64,000 nucleotides of DNA from Bolinopsis microptera (lineage: Eukaryota; Ctenophora; Tentaculata; Lobata; Bolinopsidae), in NCBI RefSeq assembly GCF_026151205.1, contig NC_087075.1, positions 1,417,911 through 1,481,910 on the forward strand, given 5' to 3'. Position 1 is the stretch's first letter, and the number at the start of each line of letters is the position of its first letter. Both the position numbers and the translations under genes were made by a program. Under the pieces are notes generated by a model. The model worked only from the letters and a program-made list of their open reading frames with translations, ran no database searches and was not told where the DNA came from. Positions 56,863 through 64,000 of this stretch are shown piece after piece.

Positions 56863-58365
56863 TATATCCACCAGCGTGAGCTTTTTCTTACAGATATTAG
56901 TTTTTACTTTAGTTTCTTCAAGAGATCCGTTTTTAATTTAGTTTCACTTTTACTTTCAACATGTTTCTAATACGATAGTTCCGCCCTCGAGGCGAGGAAT
57001 GATATCGTGTATATCCATCAGCGGGCGTTTATCACGAAGCTTCAGTTTGCAACAATCACAGCAAATTAATGTACAAGATTTCAGAAAAGTTACGAAAAAA
57101 TCATGTTGCTTTTGGTTTAAGATGTAAAACAGGCCAAAATGACTGACTATAGAACGAAAAACCGGCTGCTATCAAACAATGTTTCAGCTCATTGTTTCAG
57201 GTACATATTTTAATGTAAACGATCAAAATATAGGCCTCTCTCCCTCTCTCTTTCTCTCCCTCTCTCCCTCTATCCCTCTATCCCTCTATCCCTCTCTCCC
57301 TATCTTCCTTTCTCCTTCTCCCACTCTCCTTACGTCCCTCTCTCCCTCTATCCCTCTCTCTTTATCTCCCTCTCTCCTCCTCTCCCTCTCTCCTCCTCTC
57401 CCTCTCTTTCTCTCCTACTCTTCCTCTATACTTCTCTACCTCTCTCCCTTCTCCCTCCCTGGAACCAGAACAAGCACCACCAGTCGCCACAGAGCCCTCT
57501 ACTACCAAGTTAGTTGTCATTATCATGTCAGTTACCTGGGTAACCAGGGTTACCCGGGTAACCAGTTACTACAGTTTCTGTAGCAGCTACTGAGTGGCTG
57601 GACACTTAAAAGTAGTAACCCAGAGAGCTCGATATCACAGTCTGATCATGGACATTTAATATGAAAGTTAAAGATCAAATTCATAACATCAATTTAAATG
57701 GCAGTATCAAAACAAAAACAGGGCAAAATATCTTTCGGGAACACAATAGAATAACACGTAAAATTTCGGCCTACATTTCAAGATTTATCGACTGAACTAG
57801 TGAAATGAAAATGGTAAACACAACTGAAATGGTAAACACAAAACAATTATCGATACTATAATAGAGATCACCGGCTTAGAATTTAGTCTGGACGTCTCCA
57901 CGAATTTGGTAACCATAGTAACAGTGTGTCAGTGTCACGTGTTAATTATGAGCCAATCATGGCAAACTGCGTGACAACTGATATAGCGTCCGATAGAGGG
58001 TGAGCTCAGAGCTTACAGTTGATACATTCTTTACATCCACTGCATATTGCCGTGGGAATTTAGAAACAGAAACTACACTAATTAGCTCACTGTACGATTA
58101 TTGCAATTGAATTCATCGTTAATGAATTAAACCGGTTTCAACTATAGTTCTAAGTAACTTGTAAGTTGTTGTCTTATGGAATTTTACATGGAGACGATAC
58201 AGAAACTGAAAATATTTTAGAGAACTCCGGGCTATATTGCTACTGGTCAAATTAAATGTCACTTGTTAGCGGGCTATATCATGAGCGGGCTGTAGAGATA
58301 TCGGGCCCTTTGACAGCGGGCTGGTGAGAGCCCGCTATGCGAAAAAGCGCACGCTGGTGGATATA
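56863..58365. mobile_element. possible element bounded by 25-bp inverted repeats
   Basis: The 25 bases at 56863-56887 (TATATCCACCAGCGTG...) match the reverse complement of 58341-58365 with one difference. A third, weaker copy (TATATCCATCAGCGGGCG) lies at 57010-57027. The interval contains a CT-rich repeat and no transposase. It may be one element or two scattered ends of the family that also includes the adjacent cloverleaf. Confidence 0.5.
57236..57470. repeat. polypyrimidine CT-rich repeat
   Basis: CCCTCTCT-type units with TATC variants. The plus-strand open frame (LSPSLFLSLSP) is low complexity only. A palindromic GGTTACCCGGGTAACC follows at 57547-57562. Confidence 0.9.
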
Positions 58366-58561
58366 TAGTGTATGTATCACCTCAATACAGCAGCTACAGT
58401 TTTAATGCTTGATGTGTACACGTGTATATTACACACATTGCACGTGATAGTGTGGGTATAGGACACAGTGGTTACCACTGATGGACGCCAAGCCTGGTGA
58501 TGTGTGAGGAAGAAAGACAGTTGCCGTGGTCGTCTGTATACCCTGAGGCCTGAACGAATAC

Positions 58562-59321
58562 TTGGTGAGAGTGACACAGATTCATAACCATGACGCTGAT
58601 ATCGCTGACTGTGAAGTAGAAGAAGTCCTCTCAAAAGTCCACGATCTGGCTGCTACTACGATGACCACAAACCACAACATCTTTTGCTCCGTTACTGGTT
58701 CCCTGTCTCAGGATGCACGTGCCCGCCTCCCCACCGAACAAGCGGTGAAAAAGAGGGCACAGAGAGCCCGCCGATACGGAAACCCTAGACCCAGAGCACC
58801 TTCATCCCTCGCAGATCTTCAACTGGAAGAGGACGACTGCAGATCCCTTTTCGGTGAATCTATGCTTCAATTCGACAACAACCTGGACGATCGACGTGTC
58901 ATCATCTTCGCAACACATAAAAACCTGAGAGCCCTAGAGCAGAGCAGCAGCTGGTATATCAACCTTCTCATCCTCAGCTGTTCTATCAGTTACTGACTGT
59001 ACACGCGGAGAGGATTCAACCTGGTGCTTGTGTCTGCATTCTCCTCACCCACAAGGATACTCCCATCTACAAGGAAGCATTCCGCGCCCTCGCAAACCTT
59101 GGTTCCTTTTCTCCAGACCGAATCATGGTGGACTTTGAGCTTGCCCGAGGAACGCCCTATCTTCTACATTCCAGTCAGCCCAAGTGGACGGGTGCTTTTA
59201 CCACATCTGCCAGGCTGTCATGAGAGCTGTCGGGAGGCTTGACTACAAGGAGGAGTACGAAAAAGTCCTGATAGATCCCTCATCTGGCCAGAAGAATTAC
59301 ACTTTAGCCGAGTTTTTGTAA
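58562..59321 (+). pseudogene. MULE-type transposase relic
   Basis: First frame (58562-58996): IHNHDAD, VKKRAQRARRYGNP, RRVIIFATHKNLRAL and SSSWYI, the N-terminal half of MULE/FLYWCH-associated transposase domains. The reading frame then shifts: from about 58951 in another frame come PQLFYQLLTVHAERIQPG and RIMVDFELA (the second acidic residue of the catalytic triad), and after another shift CFYHICQAVMRAVGRLDY to a stop at 59319-59321. The DGTFK segment with the first catalytic Asp is deleted. At least two shifts and one deletion make it inactive. Confidence 0.82.
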
Positions 59322-59848
59322 AATAAAGATAGAATTTTAAAAATCCCCAAATAGCACGATTTAATTTGGGTACGAAATTTGTCGGTTTTCGGAAAAAATC
59401 CCCATATTTTTGTTCCCAAGCCATTTAGGTCACCGGAATTGTGGCGAACATAAATATGCCTCGTAAGGTACATCTTTTTTTTGGTATTTTTAATCACTAA
59501 AGCGTGTTCCAAATAATAGAATGTATCCATAACATTCTGGAATATTCTAGAAGGGAGCATATTATGAAGGAGCAATACATGTGTTATTATTATCAGTCAA
59601 GCAATGTTTACTCAGCGTGTTGACGAAACAGTGATTTAATCTTTTAGCGAGGCGTTAAAAGTTTAACACGTGGACAATGTATAATGTATAATGTATTGTT
59701 GTGTTTTTTTTGTAAATGTGTCGTCAATTTCCGCTATTATTAGCTTATCTAACCAACAAGCTCATCTTAACAAAGCACATTTTCTAATATTTAATGATAA
59801 TATTAGACTAATCGAATCACCGCAGAATATTTGCCGTATCTATCTGTG
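59322..59848. other. unique AT-rich sequence
   Basis: No gene recognised. A GTATAAT triplication lies near 59680-59695. Confidence 0.6.
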
Positions 59849-59936
59849 TGTAAGAGTGTAACAGTGTTACAGTGTAACAGTGTAGTAGTGTAGAAGTGTA
59901 GCATTGTGACAGTGTAGCATTGTGACAGTGCAGTGA
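59849..59936. repeat. octamer-like GTGTAACA repeats, left part
   Basis: Degenerate AACAGTGT, AGCATTGT and AGAAGTGT units, the same type as at 60276-60975. Confidence 0.85.
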
Positions 59937-60275
59937 TGCACGCCGCCGCCTTTTGCCAAAATCGGCGGCGGCGAGGCCAAAACTTGCGGCGGCTCCTTGG
60001 CACTTGTATAGTTGTAGTCGTGACTCAGTCGAACATAAATACAGTCTCTGTACGGGGTGGGCCTCAAAATACCGTTTTGGCTTCCAGTTTCAAGCATGCT
60101 ACAATGCACAATAACATGTAACATTGCATGTGCCACGTTTATAGATGATGACGTCAGACATATTGATACAGGATTGATAAATTAATTTAATTTTACCGAT
60201 GGAAGATATTTCAAATTCTCAAAATACAACTTTCACGCCGCCGCTGATTTATTCTTCGGCGTGAGCAAAAACACC
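59937..60275. other. 339-bp segment interrupting the octamer array
   Basis: Starts with a CGCCGCCGCC...GGCGGCGGCG hairpin (59941-59974) and ends with CACGCCGCCGC...GCGTGAG (60234-60261). Its borders CAGTGATG and CACCACTG are imperfect inverted repeats. A small inserted element is likely; type unknown. Confidence 0.5.
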
Positions 60276-60975
60276 ACTGTAACAGTGTAACATTGTAACA
60301 GTGTAGCATTGTAACAGTGTAACATTGTAACAGTGTAACAGTGTAACATTGTAACAGTGTAGCATTGTAACATTGTAACAGTGTAACATTGTAACAGTGT
60401 AACATTGTAACAGTGTAGCATTGTAACAGTGTAACAGTGTAACATTGTAACAGTGTAGCATTGTAACAGTGTAACATTGTAACAGTGTAACATTGTAACA
60501 GTGTAGCATTGTAACAGTGTAACATTGTAACAGTGTAACATTGTAACAGTGTAGCATTGTAACAGTGTAGCATTGTAACAGTGTAACATTGTAACAGTGT
60601 AACATTGTAACAGTGTAGCATTGTAACAGTGTATCATTGTAACAGTGTAGCATTGTAACAGTGTAGCATTGTAATATTTTAACAGTGTAACATTGTAACA
60701 TTGTAACAGTGTAACATTGTAACAGTGTAGCATTGTAACAGTGTAGCATTGTAACAGTGTAACATTGTAACAGTGTAACATTGTAACAGTGTAGCATTGT
60801 AACAGTGTAGCATTGTAACAGTGTATCATTGTAACAGTGTAGCATTGTAACAGTGTAGCATTGTAATATTTTAACAGTGTAACATTGTAACAGTGTAACA
60901 GTGTAACAGTGAAACATTGTAATAGTGTAACATTGTAATATTTTAACAGTGTAACATTGTAACAGTGTAGCAGTA
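60276..60975. repeat. 8-bp array AACAGTGT/AACATTGT/AGCATTGT, about 87 units
   Basis: Octamers alternate mainly as AACAGTGT then ARCATTGT, giving a 16-bp super-unit. Long minus-strand frames (LLQCYTVT) are artefacts. Confidence 0.96.
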
Positions 60976-61090
60976 ATATTTAGAAACATACAGCTAATTA
61001 TTATTATATATATGATAGCTGAATAATAGTCCATTTCGATAGAGACGGAAAATCAAACCGGCCACTTTAATGACTCAATAATACCTCAAT

Positions 61091-61113
61091 TAGTAGTAGT
61101 AGTAGTAGTAGTA
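61091..61113. repeat. (TAG)n microsatellite
   Basis: Seven to eight TAG units; the same triplet ends the retrotransposon at 14718, but no element sequence precedes it here. Confidence 0.85.
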
Positions 61114-61154
61114 TTACCACAACCTCATACAGCTTCTAACGGATTATAGTTAAT

Positions 61155-61771
61155 ATTACTGACGGAGACTTTATATTACTGACGGAGAGTTTATATTACT
61201 GACGGAGAGTTTATATTACTTACAGAGAGTTTATATTACTTACGGAGAGTTTATATTACTGACGGAGACTTTATATTACTTACGGAGAGTTTATATTACT
61301 TACGGAGAGTTTATATTACTTACGGAGACTTTATATTACTGACGGAGAGTTTATATTACTGACGGAGAGTTAATATTACTGACGGAGACTTTATATTACT
61401 GACGGGGAGTTTATATTACTGACGGAGAGTTAATATTACTGACGGAGAGTTTATATTACTTACGGAGAGTTTATATTACTGACGGAGAGTTTATATTACT
61501 GACGGAGAGTTTATATTACTTACGGAGAGTTTATATTACTTACGGAGAGTTTATATTACTGACGCCCGGAGAGTTTATATTACTGACGGGGAGTTTATAT
61601 TACTGACGGAGAGTTAATATTACTGACGGAGAGTTTATATTACTGACGGAAAGTTTATATTACTTACGGAGAGTTTATATTACTGACGGAGAGTTTATAT
61701 TACTGACGGAGAGTTTATATTACTGACGGAGAGTTTATATTACTTACGGAGAGTTTGTATTACTGACGGAT
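61155..61771. repeat. 20-bp array, about 31 copies
   Basis: Unit TATTACTGACGGAGAGTTTA with TTACGG and GAGACT variants; one copy near 61564 has a 4-base insertion. Confidence 0.96.
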
Positions 61772-61967
61772 CTTAGATTCGTTACATTGTGACCAATCCT
61801 TGTAACTTAAAGGTAAAGTTCTGTCGCGAAGTTTTTAACTGATTAGAATAGGACCAATTATGTTGTAGAATTAATTTTGCTCGAGGGGATATTATATAAC
61901 AGTTAAGGTATTCAGAAAGTTAAACATATGTCCACTCTCCTGTCATATAAAATATTAAAATGGAAAT

Positions 61968-62643
61968 GTGTACCGGTGTACTTACAGTGTACCGGTGTAC
62001 TTACAGTGTACCGGTGTACTTACAGTGTACCGCGACCGGTGTACTTACAGTGTACCGGTGTACTTACAGTGTACCGGTGTACTTACAGTGTACCGGTGTA
62101 CTTACAGTGTACCGGTGTACTTACAGTGTACCGGTATACTTACAGTGTACCGGTGTACTTACAGTGTACCGGTGTACTTACAGTGTACCGGTGTACTTAC
62201 AGTGTACCGGTGTACTTGCAGTGTACCGGTGTACTTACAGTGTACCGGTGTACTTACAGTGTACCGGTGTACTTACAGTGTACCGGTGTACTTACAGTGT
62301 ACCGGTGTACTTACAGTGTACCGGTGTACTTACAGTGTACCGGTGTACTTACAGTGTACCGGTATACTTACAGTGTACCGGTGTACTTACAGTGTTCCGG
62401 TGTACTTACAGTGTACCGGTATACTTACAGTGTACCGGTGTACTTACAGTGTACCGGTGTACTTACAGTGTACCGGTGTACTTACAGTGTACAGGTGTAC
62501 TTACAGTGTACAGGTATACTTACAGTGTACCGGTGTACTTACAGTGTACCGGTGTACTTACAGTGTACCGGTGTACTTACAGTGTACTGGTATACTTACA
62601 GTGTACCGGTGTACTTACAGTGTACCGGTGTACTTACAGTGTG
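61968..62643. repeat. 19-bp array, about 35 copies
   Basis: Unit ACCGGTGTACTTACAGTGT. 19 is not a multiple of 3, but the unit lacks stops in all plus frames, so three long frames stay open (VLTVYRCTYSVPVYLQCTG). Not a gene. One copy has a short GACCG insertion at about 62031-62036. Confidence 0.96.
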
Positions 62644-62955
62644 TCGATATCCTTGCTCTAACCAAGTAAGGGTCTGTATAACCTATCAGCTATTATATCT
62701 TTATCCAACTTACAGCATATATACTCTACTCTTAACTACTATATATATATATATACTACTCAATACTATATTATTATGTTTTATAGCTCCATGCTGCCCT
62801 GAAATTTGAATACCCAGTCCTTCAACAAAAGACCAATACTGTATGCAGATTATGGCGAGCTCGGAATGCGGCAACGAGTCTCTTCTTCAAATTTCATACA
62901 TATTTTTGCTCTGTAGTTGTAACATCTCCTCATGTGAGCATCACGTGGTGTTGTA
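62644..62955. other. unique sequence, possible small exon-like frame
   Basis: A stretch from about 62788 reads HAALKFEYPVLQQKTN and CRLWRARNAATSLF without a stop and follows a TTTTATAG that could be an acceptor. I do not recognise it and there is no supporting donor. Confidence 0.25.
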
Positions 62956-63148
62956 ACAGCCACATGGTTACTAAACAGCCACATGGTTACTAAACAGCCG
63001 CATGGTTACTAAACAGCCACGTGGTTACTAAACAGCCACATGGTTACTAAACAGCCACATGGTTACTAAACAGCCACATGGTTACTAAATAGCCACATGG
63101 TTACTAAACAGCCACATGGTTACTAAACAGCCACATGGTTACTAAACA
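62956..63148. repeat. 19-bp array, 10 copies
   Basis: Unit AGCCACATGGTTACTAAAC. Variants GCCGCATGG and GCCACGTGG. Confidence 0.95.
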
Positions 63149-63177
63149 AAATCATCATTCGGCTGAGTAGCCCGTGA

Positions 63178-63655
63178 GTGGCCTCCCCTGCAGCCTTTCC
63201 TGCAGCCTCTCCTGCAGCTTCTCCTGCACACTCTCCTTCAATCTCTCCGTCAGCCTTTCCTGCAGTCTCTCCTGCATCCTCTCCTGCAGCCTCTCCTGCA
63301 TCCTCTCCTAATACTGCCTCTCATGCAGCTTCTCCTATTACTGCATCTCCTTCAGCCTCTCCTGCAGCTTCTCCTGCGACCTGCATCCTCTTCTACTACT
63401 GCATCTCCTGCAGCCGCTCCTGCATCTTCTCCTAATACTGCCTTTTCTACTGCCTCTCATGCAGCTTCTCCTATTACTGCATCTCCTGCAGCATCCTTTC
63501 CTTCAATCTCTCCGTCAGCCTTGCCTGCAGCCTCTCCTGCAGCCTGTCCTGCAGCCTCTCTTGCATCCTCTTCTGCAGCCTCTCCGTATGTGCTGGATGA
63601 TGTGCTGAATAGCTTTATACCTCTGAGTTCTACGCTGAGTGTTTCAAGTACTTAA
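63178..63655 (+). repeat. CTCCTGCAGC-rich repeat with Ala/Ser/Pro open frames
   Basis: Degenerate 12- to 15-base units encode ASPAASPA-type low-complexity sequence in two overlapping frames, the second running to a stop at 63653-63655 after DDVLNSFIPLSSTLS. A mucin-like protein end is conceivable, but there is no ATG or other domain. Treated as a repeat. Confidence 0.7.
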
Positions 63656-64000
63656 TCAGAGGCCAACTAACGATGATAAATAGAGTGGTGATCGCAACTG
63701 AACATTCTTAACAAGTCTGACAATCATTAGACACTTTGCTCAATTAGCAAAAGGCTCCTTGATCAAATGATCAGGTCACGCACCTCCATCAGGTCACGCA
63801 CCTATATCAGGTCACGCACACTGAACTTGATCAGGTCACGTATCCTGATCACGTACAGAATTAAACTGTTCTCTCTGAAGAACAAACAAAACCCTCTCGG
63901 TAACAAACTAATAAAGTCACGTACCGTACAGTATTAGCACGTGCTCAAACTAGCGATCTTCCATCAGAAAACAAAACAACAGTTTCAGGATAAACTGTAG
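63656..64000. other. unique sequence with ATCAGGTCACGCAC repeats
   Basis: Four to five direct copies of ATCAGGTCACG lie at about 63770-63850. Nothing else recognised. Confidence 0.7.

Noticed and set aside
60211-61034. Minus-strand frames of 136-261 codons
   Set aside because: 8-bp repeat translated in each frame.
61928-62809. Three overlapping plus frames of 233-293 codons
   Set aside because: 19-bp repeat lacking stops.
62788-62930. Frame ALKFEYPVLQQKTN as a PEDS1 exon
   Set aside because: No match to the expected WSHTY/HHRIHH region; left as unidentified.
63178-63655. Ala/Ser/Pro-rich protein
   Set aside because: Two overlapping frames are equally low in complexity, no ATG and no domain; kept as repeat.

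Overview
This is a gene-poor, repeat-dominated stretch of an animal nuclear genome. The evidence is GT-AG introns in consistent phases, two conserved metazoan metabolic genes, class-A GPCRs and several non-LTR retrotransposon families. I cannot name the species. The GPCR type and the transposon mix suggest a marine invertebrate, possibly a non-bilaterian such as a cnidarian, but this is inference. The most striking property is the density of tandem repeats: about twenty arrays with units from 2 to 217 bp make up roughly a third of the window.

Two split host genes frame it. On the minus strand a branched-chain aminotransferase (BCAT) gene runs from about 37.15 kb down to 4.71 kb. Eleven exons can be assembled, and their phases sum to exactly 375 codons including the stop; only a short first exon with the ATG is missing. 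One 27-kb intron (8528-35598) holds two class-A GPCR genes on the opposite strand, several non-LTR retrotransposon copies, a candidate 2.06-kb DNA transposon and many arrays. On the plus strand the plasmanylethanolamine desaturase gene (PEDS1/TMEM189, Kua family) starts at 43984. Six exons are visible to 51610; the exons for the His-rich C-terminus are not in the window.

Region by region: 1-2.4 kb is a 69-bp array full of indels. 2.65-3.14 kb is a 21-bp array of CRE plus E-box sites. 4.7-8.9 kb holds the 3' half of BCAT with two arrays. 9-15 kb holds retroelements and a tetranucleotide array. 15.4-17.4 kb is a TIR element. 17.5-18.2 kb is a 15-bp array. 18.5-25.4 kb is a GPCR broken by 123 copies of a 49-bp unit. 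25.5-27.4 kb is a reverse transcriptase insertion. 29.3-30.5 kb is an intact paralogous GPCR. 31-35.6 kb holds arrays and an RT fragment. 35.6-37.15 kb holds the 5' half of BCAT. 37.6-43.9 kb holds RT relics and a nested MITE. 44-51.6 kb is PEDS1 with a 4.2-kb array in intron 3. 51.6-64 kb is almost entirely simple or minisatellite DNA, MITEs, a cloverleaf-forming palindrome and a decayed MULE-type transposase.

The main new observation is that several arrays are built from pieces of host exons and their splice sites: the BCAT exon-4 donor (12 copies), the BCAT exon-5 acceptor (5 copies), the PEDS1 exon-6 acceptor (2 copies) and the GPCR TM3-TM4 coding segment (123 copies). Array birth at exon edges appears to be a recurrent process here.
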